Below are positions 37,808 to 50,252 of a DNA stretch of 64,000 bases, in pieces. Made by a program: the position numbers and the translations under genes. The notes under the pieces are model-generated. The model was not told the origin of the DNA and ran no database searches. It saw nothing but the letters and a program-made list of their open reading frames with translations. Each line of letters opens with the position of its first letter. Within the stretch, counting starts at the first letter, position 1. Source of the stretch: Camillea tinctor (taxonomy: Eukaryota; Ascomycota; Sordariomycetes; Xylariales; Xylariaceae); NCBI GenBank assembly GCA_022578605.1, contig MU394055.1, forward strand, positions 996,902 through 1,060,901, given 5' to 3'.

Positions 37808-38422
37808 GGCTAATAGACCAACCACTTTTATTCCAGGACTTTACGAAGTCCTCACCACACGACGAGATTCTTATGCGAATTCTCAAATCATGTGTAAGAA
37901 ACGAGAAGAGGGAGAAAACAAGAGCAAACAAGAAAAAGTTCGAACAGAATAGGATGATGCAGAGGCGCTAAACAATCCACAAACAACGGAACCTATTAAC
38001 GAATGGGGTCGTAAAAAGAAAAAGAAGGGATAGTTGAAGCAGACCCCCTTTGGTGTATTGTTGTAGGTATGGGAAAGTAAAGCAGGGCCAGGTCAATCTG
38101 GTCTTACATACAAAATGGGGTTTAATTGAAACTTTGCGCTAAAAGCATCTGGCGTAAGACGCGACGCGCTTAGCTCTTTCTTTTTTTTCCCTAAGGGAGA
38201 CGCGAAATGGGTACTCCACTTTTTAATTAGCCTCTGCCTGCCAACCTCCCCGCACGCTTCCCGTACAAATCCAAGCTTAGGTCCGATTGGGTCATGTACC
38301 CACCTGAGCATTGCAATCTACGTACCCCACAGCCTACCATCTTATGTAATGTAGGGTACATCCATCCATACATGCATACCCGACATACTGTATGTACAGT
38401 CGTACCTAAACATATATTTTCC

Positions 38423-38446
38423 TTTTTTTTTTTTTTTTTTTTTTTT
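38423..38446. repeat. Poly(T) run of 24 bases
   Basis: This is an uninterrupted T-run, a common nucleosome-excluding element in fungal promoters. Its exact length may be unreliable in the assembly. Confidence 0.9.
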
Positions 38447-39182
38447 AGAAAACGGGCGAAAGGACAGATGGGAGCTGTACTACCTACTACCTACATCGTA
38501 CATCGTACATCATACATGCATGTATCTACTAAGGTATGTATTTGTACTGCCTTGACCTATCCCTAAATCCTACTTTATTTTTTAAATTCGATAATACCTA
38601 TACTATATAGTACCAAAGCAGTAAGGCAGTCTACTCCGTACATGGTACCGGTCCCTCCACATACTTAAAAACCACCACCACCCCTGCAACCTCTCCCAAA
38701 AGTCGAAAAGTTCCAATTAATTGTGCACTTTTAACTTCACATTGTCGAGCTTCCCCCTAACTAAACCTGACTTACTTTACCTTATCTTGCTTACCCTCGC
38801 GCTATCCTTGTGCTACCTTTTCTTCCTCTCCAATATTAATCATCTATTGCCAATGAACTAACAACGCCACACCATCTCTAAACTCGAACCTATCGTCATC
38901 CTCTTCTTACCTCAGGCTGTTCATTCAGCTCTACCCTGAAAGAGGAGCCAAGCGAACATAGCACTCACACCCGGTCACTCATTCACATTCAAAGTCATCG
39001 TCGAGTACGTCTGATCATTTTATCATTTCGTCCGAACCCCCTTCCCCTGCATTGCTCTAGTGCTAGTTCGTTCGACATAACAAACCAATCCAATCCAACC
39101 CTGATCCTTCAATATTGGTTATATTCTCTTGGATACGCGACCATCAAAGGAACAAAATTACTAGAAATTATCATATGCCCAT

Positions 39183-39210
39183 CTATATATATGTATATAT
39201 ATATATATAT
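39183..39210. repeat. (AT)n microsatellite upstream of Ric8
   Basis: Alternating AT/TA with one G interruption, about 170 bases upstream of the Ric8 start. Confidence 0.8.
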
Positions 39211-39375
39211 CTATCTTCCCTACCGGCTTCCATGATTTCTGCATTATCCTCGTCCTCTAACCCCTTGGGCATAACCTAGCCTACCACCCCCTTAACCGAC
39301 CATTGCTTACTTTCATATGATTTTGCCACGTTGATGTGATGATATGACTGCATTATCTGTTCTTAACTTCTCACA

Positions 39376-41143
39376 ATGTCTTCGCAGTCTGTTAGACCTC
39401 GGCAAGGCGCATTCCGAAGGCTCTTCTCCTCAAATACCCGCCGGTCTAGTTCAGAAGAACAGCCAATACTTCCCCGCATGGCGCAGAATCCTCCCCAGGA
39501 AATAGCCTTACTTACGGGTCCAGGCGAGTAAACTCATCGTGCTGACACCAGGTCGACCCACACTGACCGCTTTCTCTTATAGCAAAGTTGGCCGCTGTGA
39601 CCCAGCTCGTCGACAAGCTCAGCCAGGACCTCACTGATATCAATCTTCTACCCCATCGTAAGTTAAAATCGCACACGCACGCACAGTCACTTGTTGGTTG
39701 CATATAGCTAAACCCCTGAAAAAAAAAGAACGGGATGCAGCACTAGAAGAGTTGAAAGTATATGGACGAGACCCTCGTAATGCAGACCCTATTTTCACCA
39801 AGAAGGTAATCAAAAGAGACATGCTCCCTGAAGGCATTAATCCAATGCTAACTGGCCTACTTCAAGGGGATTGAGACACTTACACGGCATGCCTTTAACA
39901 GTCCTTCTAGCACAACTTCCCGGAACGCCTTACGTTGTCTCTGCAATGCCTTGCTTCTGCAAGAGAGCTGCCGGCAAATGTTTGTCGACCTTGGTTACGA
40001 GGCAAAGGCCTGCAACAAGCTTAAGAACGACAGCCGTGATGATGAGTTCCTAGTCTCCAGGATCTTGTTTCTGACAACCTACGGCACTAACGCCGATCTC
40101 ACGGAGCTCATCGACAAGCATCACATTGCGGATGCTATCACCAAAAATCTGGAGCGACATGCGAAACATCGTGCTACCGGGAAGTTGGCGACAGACCCCA
40201 TGGAAGACATGGCATTAACTGAAACTTTAAAGTTGTTGTTCAACATAACTCACTGGTGCAAAGATCGCGTATCAGCCTTCACCCCAGCTATTCCCCACAT
40301 CGTCACCATCTTGTGCAAAGGTACTTTCCAAACAGAAAAGCCGCTCGATACGCCGGTCGGGTCACTAGTCAACGTACTACTAAACCTAGATGTCGGTGTA
40401 AAGGAAGCCCACTCTGCGCTATACCCCCAGGCTGAGCCTAGCATCTTGGCCGACCATCTGGTGGGATTGTTAGCACGATCGAAGGCAGCATACTCGGATA
40501 ACGACTATGATAGTTCAGTTACACCGTTAGTTGGTGTGATACGCGCGGTCCATGAACACGCACCAGAAGATGTGAAGGCGTATATCCGTGGCGCACTTTT
40601 ACCTACAGAGGAGGACAGAAAGCAGGTCCTCGGTCGTAGTAGCTCTTTGGCATCCTGGCTTCTGAAGAACTCGACTAATCCGTCATCCCCCGAGCTTCGA
40701 AACATAATATCAGATCTACTATTTGACATGTCAGACAAAGATGCCTCGAAATTTGTGGAAAATGTAGGATACGGGTTTGCTTCTGGGTTCCTCTACAACA
40801 GGAACGTCCCGATCCCACAGAATGCCACGGAGGCATTTTCCACTACGCCTGGTGGCGTCAACAGACTTGTTAATCCAGTTACCGGCCAGTATGTGGATTC
40901 AGAGGCACAACCCCAGGGCCCTGCAATGAGCGAAGATGAAAAGATCAGAGAAGCCGAGAGGTTGTTTGTCCTATTTGAGAGGTAAGTCCAACATGCTAAC
41001 ACTTATCAATAACATTCACCTAACACGCTCGCTATAGGCTGAGAGCCAACGGTGTAATCTCTGCCGAGAACCCTGTCAGGACAGCTGTTGAAGAAGGTCG
41101 ATTTGAGGAGCTTCCGGATGACTACAATGAAGAACTTGATTGA
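39376..41143 (+). CDS. ric8: Ric8 (synembryn), G-alpha guanine nucleotide exchange factor and chaperone
   Basis: Exons 39376-39523, 39583-39657, 39708-39805, 39867-40981 and 41038-41143 give 513 residues, the usual Ric8 length. The body is the armadillo-like helical Ric8 fold, with family blocks ALEELKVYGRDPRNADPIF, CRQMFVDLGYEAKACNKLKN, DEFLVSRILFLTTYG and LLFNITHW. Near the C-terminus lies NPVTGQYVDSE followed by an EAERLFVLFERLRANGV helix. Ric8 folds and activates heterotrimeric G-alpha subunits at the membrane and during spindle positioning, and controls growth and development in filamentous fungi. The first intron needs a GC donor (CAG/GCGAGT), because the overlapping GT two bases further gives an early stop; other introns are standard. 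Confidence 0.92.
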
Positions 41144-42383
41144 AATAGATCGCACAAACCTGGAAGCGCAGGTCTATACTATACTACGAAAAAGGGGTGT
41201 CCGAAAAATGTATAGAATATAAGAACATGCATCTTTCATCATAGAGGTGCTCATGTCTGAGGTGTTGGTGGTAATCAAAAGTCATATTTAAGATGAGGTT
41301 TACGGCCCTGCGTTCATGTTATCTCTATTCCAAATGTCTACAGTTATATCCTGAAAGGGGCCATCCAGGGATTAATTTATTGAGAGCAATATGAATAGTC
41401 TGGTATCTACAGAAAGAGGGGCTAGCTATTTTATATCCAAGTACCTATCATCCAAACAAGCAGTTCGACGGTTATTAGTCAATATAGTAAAAACTTGAAA
41501 AGGGAAACATTATGAGCAAGGCAACTCTTAATCCTAACCCATAGCAATCCCATAAACAATTTTATTTGTGTCTATATGGGCACTGCAGTATATATGCAAA
41601 CCTAGGTACTCTGTACCTGATATGTATTTAACAGTTCATAAGTACCTACATGTACAGGAGAAAGGGCGGTTGCAAGTGTAAGATTGTTGATTGTTAAAGG
41701 AGCACTCAATGCGCTACCTAAGGCAACAGCAACTCATCTTCATGCAAGTACCTGCCCTAAATGCTACACATATGTATACTTAAGTACCTACCCCCTGTGC
41801 ATATGTGTAACCTGCAGATGTACGTATACATTTAAGCCACTGAGCCTCGACTATACCTAATCATATGTCTTAGGTAAACAAACCAAAGTGCATCATCTCC
41901 TTCTTTTCTACCATTTACACCAACAACCTTTACGATAAACACGAATGAATGCATGTCTATTGAAAAGAAAGTCATCATTTCCCTAAAGTTATAGGTATGC
42001 ACTTTTCTCGTTCTCGTTAAGTTATTTTATTTCATTCTTTTGTTTTTGTCACCAATCTTCCCTCTAAAGATCCCATTATACGCTGTGGCTTGGGAAAATC
42101 ACCTTTCCTTTTTTCACCATTCATACCGTTCAACAACGAGTGTTCTCATTGACGTTTCTTCACTAGGGAAATCCATCACTGCAATATCAACCGTAAATTA
42201 AAATACTCAGTTGCCTTCAATCATCATTGCATATTTTCTCTCTTTCTTTCCTTCGTCACTACTACTCCAAATTGCATCGTTGCATCCGAGCTAATTGTTT
42301 ATCTCGTGCATCCTACAACTCCTTGATTCACGAGTCCTCTCCTACTAGTCACATATCTAATTTTCTAGTTCGGAGTAACTAAT
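41144..42383. other. Intergenic, 3' flank of Ric8 and long leader of the chromodomain gene
   Basis: No gene recognised. TACCTA/TAGGTA words are frequent at 41430-41880. The last 450 bases are C/T-rich, as in fungal 5' leaders. Confidence 0.45.
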
Positions 42384-43371
42384 ATGGCACGATTGACAAC
42401 AACACCTACGGGACAAAAGTCTACCCGATTCTCCAATGGTGAAGACTTAGATGACCCCTTATCTCCTGGTCACTCAAGTAAATCGGGTGGAATGGATCAA
42501 AATATTGATCATCCTCATTCAAAGTGAGTCGTATTTTCTATATACTGTCTCCCCTAACTTCCCACTTTTCTTATCGTTACTAATAATCCATTCTAGGACC
42601 AAAGATGTTGACGATGATCAAGATGGAGCCATTGGCCTTGAGGATGAGGGCAATATTCATCGCATAGCTGTCAAGTCTATGAACAAGAAGCGCCAGAATA
42701 ATCGTCATCCTCGACTAAACAATTCTAAAGCCACCACTGGAGTGAAGGAAGAAGAGCGGAATGATGGCCTTAATCACGATGATAATCTTCCTTCGAAGTC
42801 GAAAGGCAAGAACACTGTCGTACAGCTTGACCCTGTGGATGAAGATGACGATAGCAGCGTCAGTGAAGGCCCAAGGCGAGGCAGATCTTCGAAGAGCACT
42901 CAACATAACTCACGAGCTCAGGGGGTTCGTTCTTACCGTAAAAGAAAGCGAGGCGAGGCGTCCGAACTGGGTCCACGACGATCGAATCGAGCTGCAGCAA
43001 TGACAGCTAGCGCCCAAATCACGGAACAAAGTGTGAGTAGACCCCAATGTCCTTTAATAAATATAAAACACCACAACTAATTAAATAACTAGACTAAACG
43101 GCCCAAGACTCCAGCTTCGGCTGTGACTACTCCTCCTTCTGCGCCCAAGCGCAAGACTCGGGCTTCCCATGTCAAAGACACGCGCAACAAACAGGAGTAT
43201 GAGGTCGAGCAAATCGTCAACTCGCGTCTCAACAAGAAAACCGGGAGTGCCGAGTACTTGGTCAAGTGGACCGGCTACCCCAAGTCGGACAACACATGGG
43301 AGCCCGCTGCTAACCTGACGCACTGCCCCCAGAAGCTGAAGGAGTACCGGGCGATTCAGAAGGCCAAATAA
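42384..43371 (+). CDS. Chromodomain protein
   Basis: Exons 42384-42523, 42597-43032 and 43093-43371 give 284 residues. The first 220 residues are charged and disordered, with basic patches ([12 protein letters not shown]) suited to nuclear import and nucleic-acid contact. A chromodomain fills residues about 226-280: [26 protein letters not shown] and NTWEPAANL. The aromatic cage residues are in place: Tyr228, Trp251 and Trp261 by family comparison. Such domains read methyl-lysine on histone H3. No chromoshadow domain follows, and the protein stops right after the chromodomain helix, so it differs from HP1, where the chromodomain is N-terminal. Introns are 73 and 60 nt with GTGAGT donors. Confidence 0.9.
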
Positions 43372-44332
43372 GATAGGTCTCACGAATGGATGACCTGCCT
43401 ATCTGTTCGAGTGCCAACGAATCTCGGAAATTCAGACTATAGGGGTAGCAGTGTCTAGGCATGTTGATCTATTCGCAGTCACAACCATAGGCTTGGAATT
43501 TGATAGGAACAAGATAGCTTGCGATCCAGCTGAAAATATCTCAGGTGTTAGAAATTTCGTATAAGAAAAAACAAGGAGGGAAACCAGAAGCATCAATTTT
43601 CTGGCACATATCTGGTCATTACAGAAGTGAAATCGATACTCTGCTTTGCGTTTGCGCTTCGAGTTAGATGCTTGTGATGAAGTCATACAGGAATAATCGG
43701 CTATGAAACGATAATCACCTATGCTCACTGCTTTACCGTGTTTATTCTTTCTCCGCATCGATATTTGTAGCTCTGTAAGTTTTATAAATACATATATCAT
43801 GTTACTCTGTGTGTGCTTTTTGGGTGATGGTGCTACACGAGATAGCTCTGTACTAGCTGATTCACGCACCTAGCTTACAATATTACCACTGATGCAACTT
43901 GGAATTAGTAGTATCGTCTTTTCCCATGCCACGTAGTGCTACGGAGTCCCAATACGTAATGTATCTTTACAACGTAGTGTGCTACATTAGGCATCTAAGT
44001 AACATATCATCATTATGAAAACGCGTGAGATCTAAGTATAAGACATATACCCCCTTATATGTATCATAACACTCTTTGTCCATTGATGTCTTGGGTATAA
44101 GGGGTAACAGGTAGATAGGGGGGGTTATCAATGGATTAAATTATAAATATTTTATATGTGCATTAAATAATCTATGTAGTTCTTCCAAACTATTAACACC
44201 GAAGACTCTATTAAAACTAGCTTCCATGTCATCTACAATGCTGAAAATATATATGAAATGGCGAAACGAAGGAGAAAAGAACAGGTCTTGAAGACCCGGA
44301 GCTAAGCACCGAATACACATCGTGGTGTACAA
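43372..44332. other. Intergenic, convergent 3' ends
   Basis: Between the chromodomain gene and the MFS gene. Open stretches on the minus strand (43432-43869) look like chance sequence. I see nothing else. Confidence 0.4.
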
Positions 44333-47036
44333 CTACACTGGCTGGACTTCAGCTTCCTCCGCAGCTTTCTCATCAGATTTGGGGAATTGCCTGAAGTCCA
44401 ATGCCTCGTACTTCATGAAACACGCGGCAATGAAGGAAACGGCACCAGCTGCGAGGATGATATAAAAGATCCGCACAATCACGTCGATTATAGCCCCCAC
44501 CGCGAGGCCCATAACTTCCGGGGAAGCCCCAGACAGGATAGGGGAGCTCGCACCGGCGAGAAGCTCGCGATACTCGTCGTCCGTAAAATCCACGAACGGG
44601 ATAGCACTCTTCAACAGCTGAAGCCCAACATTCTGGTACACCGCGCCCGCCACGCTCAACGCAACCGCGACACCCCCCAGCTGCGCCATATTATGCACAG
44701 CCGCGACATCGAACCTCTCCTGCACGCCGGGCAGCAGCGCCGCCCCCACCGGGACCGCCAACTGGCTCGTGATGCCCACGGCGAGGCCCACCACGGCCTG
44801 GAACCCCATGACCGCAGCCTCGGACGTAGCCGGGGTAATCACATGCAGCAACCCGCCCCCAACCAACAACCCCGCGCCGCCGACGACGTAAAACGGCTTA
44901 TACACGCGCACGAGCGGGAGCAGCACGCCCGCGGCCACCACGCCGAACACGTACATCCCGACAAGCGGCAGGATCCGCACCGCGGCCTCGAGGGGCCCGC
45001 GGCCGTGCGCGAACGCGTAGAGCAGCGGGCCGTAGTACAGCGCGGCGCCGTAGGCGGCCGACCCGCCGAACGAGCAGAGCGCGGCGCGGAGCAGGGGGCC
45101 GCGGAGGGCGGACGCGGGGAAGATGCGCTGCGCGGGCGTGGTGAGGAGGCAGCAGGCCTGCTGCGCGGCGTAGGCGAGGGCGGCGACGCCGGCGGCGGCC
45201 CACAGCCCGACGGAAGAGCCCGCGCCCCACGGCCAGACGGAGCCCGGGAAGAGGGCGGCGCTGCTGAAGAGCAGGACGGTGGAGAGGTGCAGGAGGGCGC
45301 CGAGCCAGTCGGTTTCGCGGAGGTGGGTGGAGAGCGGCTTGGTGGGGGAGGGCGCGCGGTAGCGTGGCAGGCAGAGCAGTTGGCTGGCGAGAGATAGCCC
45401 CAGGAGCGGGAGCGCGAAGAAGAAGGCCCAGCGCCAGGTGGCGTGCGGGGAGGAGGCGAAAGCGCCGCCTAGGGGGGAGGGGAGGTGTTAATGGCTGTTT
45501 TCGGCGGGAGAGGGAGGGGGGAGGGGGGGAGTACCTATAACGGGGCCGGTGATCAGGCCGATGGCGAAGAGCCCGCCGACGCCGGCTTGCACGAGGGCGA
45601 GCTCGTGGGGGTGCGCGAACATGGTGTTGAAGCAGAGAATGCTGTCGCAGCGACAAGTCAGTAAATGCACGCTCGTGGCATTTCAATGGTCCCGGAATAG
45701 AAGGTGAGAAAACATACCCCTGGTAGATGATGCTGGCGCCCACCGCCATGATGGCACGGCCGGCGATAAGGCAGTTCAGGTTAGGCGCTGCTCCAGCCAG
45801 GGCCGTGCCGGCGATGATGAGGACCATGGACGCGACAGCGAGGGCCTTGAAATCGCAGAACTGGTACAGCCGGCGCGCGAGCGGGATCGTGGCCACGTTG
45901 CAGACGGAGTAGCTGAGAGCGACCCAGGGCAGGATCTCGATGTATCCGAAGGCTTCGTAGATGGGCGCTTGGATGTTGGCGACGTTGCTCACGTCGTATC
46001 CTGTTTTCTTTCGTTAGCTAGTCAAGGATGAAGTGATTGTTCCCGTGTGTGACCTACCGCTGATCAGCGAGAGCAAGGCGTTGGAGAGAAGAAGCGCTTT
46101 CCATCTCCACGGGGACAGGTTGTCCCTCGGATGTAGCCCCATCTCGATGGTCCTCCTAAGCTCTAGGTCGCGGTTCTCATCCTGTCCGCCCATTTCGGTA
46201 TCCTCACCTGAGGAGACTGATGTGGAAGACATGTCTGGACTGGAGAGTTGGGGTTTTTCGTTGCTATGTACAGCATCGTTATGAGGGTTCCCCTCATGGG
46301 GAGTTGGGCCCGTCATAACGTAGTTATTCAGGTCTTGGCTGTATTCTGCGATGGAATTATAATTCTCTTGTCTCGTTGAGGTTTGAAAAGGTTGCTGGTT
46401 CCAATTTGAAGTGATACTATCTTGAATATTCCATCCTCCTGAGTTCATATAAGTCGCTGGATATGATATGATTACCTCGTTGTTTTCTGTGTAAGTCCAC
46501 TCGGTCGGTTCGTTTGAGAAGTCAGGTCGGACATCATTGTTATGATAATACCAGCTGTTTATATCAAAATAACTAGTCTGTTGTGCTGCTTCACTTCTGT
46601 CAATATTTTGATAATATGGATAAGTAGATGGTGAAACAGGGACATGAGTATTGTCTAGGTTCTTGGTTTGATCCGTGCAGTTAAGACATTCCCCGTTCTG
46701 ATAGTTCCCGTTCTGTGGCTGACACGAGACGGGGTTCTGGTTAGTTTGTTGATTTTCTTCACCCGTAAGGGAGGCACAAATAAATCGACCTTCCGAGTTG
46801 AGAATCTGGTTCGTTTGATATTTCTCTAGGTTTATAGTAGCATAGGGATGAGGTGTATGAAACCTCGGGATATTACTGATGGTTCCATTGTATAAAGCTC
46901 CACCAGTTAGTCGAGTGAATTGTTTGTTTTGATAACTTCCACTGTCCGTAAAGCTCAATCTAGAGATATATGTTTTCGGCGTTCCTTGGACACTGAGAGG
47001 AGAAACCTGATCTTCATCCAGGTTCAATATCGCCAT
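44333..47036 (-). CDS. MFS transporter (DHA2-like) with long Asn/Gln-rich N-terminal extension
   Basis: Exons 47036-46058, 46000-45718, 45641-45535 and 45468-44333 join in phase to 834 residues. From residue about 310 on it is a standard 14-helix major facilitator: first helix near WRWKALLLSNALLSLISGY, motif-C-like GLFAIGLITGPVIGGAF, and last helices ending before a short acidic tail. It fits drug/toxin or siderophore-type efflux families with H+ antiport. The first 300 residues are soluble, without charge blocks, and rich in Asn, Gln, Tyr, Ser and Thr (for example GNYQNGECLNCTDQTKNLDN). They stay open without a stop through AT-rich sequence, so they are likely translated. An internal start at Met241 would give a conventional transporter. 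GC content jumps sharply within the last exon. Confidence 0.85.
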
Positions 47037-48659
47037 TCCCAGTGTGACATTTAGTACCAGTACTCTCTTCTGATAACCAAATGTGTGATTTTCAAGTAGA
47101 GGGGAAAAAAAAGGAAAGAAATATGGGGGGAGAAGCCAGAAAGACCAACAACCCCAAGCGTTAGAATTCTACAAAATCGTGGTATAGGCTATTTAAGGAT
47201 TCGTGTGATACTAACATGGAATCATCGCGGCGACTAACCTTAGCAGTGTCGCCATAGCCTTGCGAGCGGTAGTATGTTCCGCTTATTCATATTATCTACA
47301 AGTTTGGTAATATGAATAATCCCCGAACTAAGAATAGTACTTGAATGTGTTTGATATGATAATGTCGTTGCCAGTTATGTTAGACAACATCCCCATAGGC
47401 AAGGCTTCGATTGGATAGATCATGGGGACCATATGGGTGCTATCCTAAGCACTACTATCCTAGTACGGAATCCCATATGTTAGACGTAGGTACATCTTCC
47501 ACTTCAAATTGAGATTCTAGACTGCAATTGAATTAGGATTGTGAGAAAAAAACTAATGGATTTTATAAACCAACGCAAATTAATGTATGAGGTGTTAGTT
47601 AAGACGCTTAAAACCAATATTGATGTTACGGCGTTGCAATGATCTTATTCTGCAACCTCTAGCCTTAGGTAATTAATAGGTTACTATTCCACCGAGATGA
47701 TTCCATATACATATAAGAAATGACCTCCCAAGCCACAATGCGATGATGGTTAAACTCCAAGATTACGATCTTAGCGCAAAGTAATGGTAATCCTTCCATT
47801 TAGGTCTTTCAAACATACCTCAGCCAGTCATATGAGCAAAATAAATCATTATTATGAACTAACATCAAGCCACCCGTTCTACTAGCTCTTAAATTAAGTG
47901 AAACATTGGTGCTGTGTTTTCTTTCTTTAGTGTCCATCCTTCGGAGTTGAGTGCACAGAATAACATCTGTGATGAATGGACTTCTTGATATGGTATTACT
48001 GTTAGTATTTCATTTCTGTTGTTATGAAGCCGAGTAAATCGAGTAAGATGACCAAGCTCATTGAATCCAAATATATGTCGCCCAGCTAGGCCTTATCTAA
48101 AACTGCTTCTGTCAATGAAGTATTCTCGTACGAGAGTAAAGATAGAGAGTGTGAAAGTGTCATCAGTTTACCAGGTTAATACAATAAATTCTAGGCTAGA
48201 TGTATATCATTACGATGTAGGATATGCATACCTGTGTAGGTATAACACAGCTGGGCCCTGGCTATGTAACATGCTTCATGCTGCGAATATGTATCAACCG
48301 AGGTTTCTGGTATTAGTACGACACGTGACCAAGAAATCTTATCTGTTAGTACGATATTGGAAATTAGTTTTGCTTCTCTTATTACTCCTACTACTCCAAT
48401 AGCCTATAGCGTGTACAGAAATGGACCTGTTAGCTATGTTCACATCATAAATTCATAACAGCATCTGTTTGTACATATAACTGACCACATCTCGCCAGCT
48501 CCGGATATTCCATTGCTAACCCGGCCTATTCTGCATTCTTAATTATGTCCCTGGTGTGTGGCTAAAGCCATAGAGAGGCATAAAACCGAGTGCATATAAT
48601 CTGATATGCTCCGTTAGAGTCCAACTGTCAAAATAATAAGTTCTTGAACCAGTTGCAAG
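47037..48659. other. AT-rich intergenic region
   Basis: Promoter side of the MFS gene and of the gene at 48660. No gene is supported; the open stretch at 48061-48402 looks like chance. Confidence 0.45.
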
Positions 48660-50252
48660 ATGCTGCTCAGAATGTCAGCCAGCGTATGTCGAAGGCGTGT
48701 GCAGATGTGCATGCCGAGATTTCAGGTTACCCCTCTCACCTTTCAGCGCTCAAAACTTTCATACAACATGCCAAATGAATCCATGGTCTCCGTTTCAGGC
48801 CTCCAAGCAGGAGGTAATCCGGGTACTCCTATTCGTTTACTCTTCAAAAGCCCCGAAGAACCGACTAAGAAGCTCTCTAGAACTCCAGAAAAGTCAGCCA
48901 CAGGCCAGGAACCCAAATATGTCTCTGTCCTATTTTGTGAAAATGGCAACACAGCAGATGTGGCATGGACTTTTGCCATTCCCCACGGAGAGGACTTGCT
49001 AGAAGTTTTGGAAAGATACACCGAGACAATGGGACAAGACACAAGCGATGAGTACATAGATGTATTCCGGGATTTTGTCAGAACACAGGGTATTCTATAC
49101 AAAGGCGATACTATTCTGGAGAATACCAAAAGCGAAAAAGACATCAGCATCACTCCTGAGCGTCCAACAGGGAAGCATAAGACCATGGAGTCCACCAAGA
49201 TACTGTCTGGGAAGAGGAGAGACGAATTGATCAAAATATGCTTCCACAAAGGCAAATCTCCCGTTGATTTGGCGGTAATCCTTGGTAGAACTCCAGAGTT
49301 CATCTTGCGCGAAGCCAAACGCGTTCTTGGAGGAGAAGATAAGCTGAAGAAACATATGAGACGGCTTAAAGGGGGAGAGTGGTCTGATGGTGAGACCCAG
49401 TGGCTAATTTCACGACGGAATCAAGGCCTTCCCTTGAATACGATGGCCAGTTTCCTCCGGAGAACAGAGCCAAGCGTGTACAAAAAGCTTCGAGAACTGG
49501 GAACTACAATCCTGGATGATTCCACCGCGGTTGAGGACGGCCCCCAGGAATTGCCATCTTGGCTACGAGAAACGCTTTTTTCTACGCGATTGTCCGCAAT
49601 CTGGGAAGGCCTTCTAGAGTTCGGTATGACACCGGCTTGGAAAGAGGCTCTTTCGGAGAAGCCTGCTGAGCATTGGCTTACCATCATTTCAGCGGGGATC
49701 CCGGAAGACGTGAAGAAGATCCTCGGAGGCCTAAAACCCCCTACCTATGAAGAACTCTTGAATTTATCCCTATTTAGATCGACGGACACTGGGGTGTATG
49801 CTAAACTAGTCACCTCTCGCTATCCATTCCGGGAAACCGCCTTTGACCGGTACTTATTCGTTGGTTCGGTCAGTCAGTACGACAGTGAGCTTCTGGTAAG
49901 AGCCGATCAGCACTACAGAGAGCATAACAAGCGAAGGCTGAATGCGGAAATAAAGAAGATGGACTTGGGAGCTCCCGGCCGTTCTGTCACCCTAATGACC
50001 ATGAAGACAGACAATATTGATGAAGAAAGCGTCCTCAATATGCAGATGACAAGGACATTAGCCGAGTCAATACTGATGGTATGGCTAGGAGTATTCAGAT
50101 CACCAAACCCTCAACTTCAGACTCTATGCCCATGGGATTTTAAAGCTTTACATCACCGCGCATGGTCATTGTTGGAATTCCCCCTAGAGGTAGATATTTC
50201 GCTACCCAAACGCGACGATCCGAAAACAAGTTTAGAACAAGATATGGGATGA
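48660..50252 (+). CDS. Protein with helix-turn-helix-like and GIY-YIG-like regions
   Basis: A single frame of 530 residues. The N-terminus is basic; starts at Met1, Met5 or Met37 are all possible. Two helix-turn-helix-like segments lie at about 184-225 (KRRDELIKICFHKGKSPVDL, LGRTPEFILREAKRVL) and 239-280 (WSDGETQWLISRRNQGLPL, MASFLRRTEPSVYKKLREL), each resembling a Myb/SANT or sigma-like DNA-binding fold. The region 377-495 has the order seen in fungal GIY-YIG-like proteins: GVYAKLVTSRYPF, DRYLFVGSVSQYDSELLVR, DQHYREHN, a long variable part, then LAESILMVWLGVF and LCPWD. That would make it a nuclease-related, DNA-binding protein, but the canonical GIY and YIG strings are altered. The function is inferred and unproven. 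Confidence 0.72.
   Translation: MLLRMSASVCRRRVQMCMPRFQVTPLTFQRSKLSYNMPNESMVSVSGLQAGGNPGTPIRLLFKSPEEPTKKLSRTPEKSATGQEPKYVSVLFCENGNTADVAWTFAIPHGEDLLEVLERYTETMGQDTSDEYIDVFRDFVRTQGILYKGDTILENTKSEKDISITPERPTGKHKTMESTKILSGKRRDELIKICFHKGKSPVDLAVILGRTPEFILREAKRVLGGEDKLKKHMRRLKGGEWSDGETQWLISRRNQGLPLNTMASFLRRTEPSVYKKLRELGTTILDDSTAVEDGPQELPSWLRETLFSTRLSAIWEGLLEFGMTPAWKEALSEKPAEHWLTIISAGIPEDVKKILGGLKPPTYEELLNLSLFRSTDTGVYAKLVTSRYPFRETAFDRYLFVGSVSQYDSELLVRADQHYREHNKRRLNAEIKKMDLGAPGRSVTLMTMKTDNIDEESVLNMQMTRTLAESILMVWLGVFRSPNPQLQTLCPWDFKALHHRAWSLLEFPLEVDISLPKRDDPKTSLEQDMG

Larger units (their letters stand above)
37808..39375. other. Divergent promoter region between Rif1 and Ric8
   Basis: About 1.6 kb shared by the two outward-facing genes. 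It holds a 24-base T-run (38423-38446), C/T-rich tracts before Ric8, and an (AT)n stretch at 39183-39210. No gene was recognised. Confidence 0.5.

Noticed and set aside
44387..45397. 336-codon open plus-strand stretch
   Set aside because: It is antisense to the MFS transporter's last exon, is Arg/Gly/His-rich and has no family features; GC-rich codon bias opens the opposite frame.
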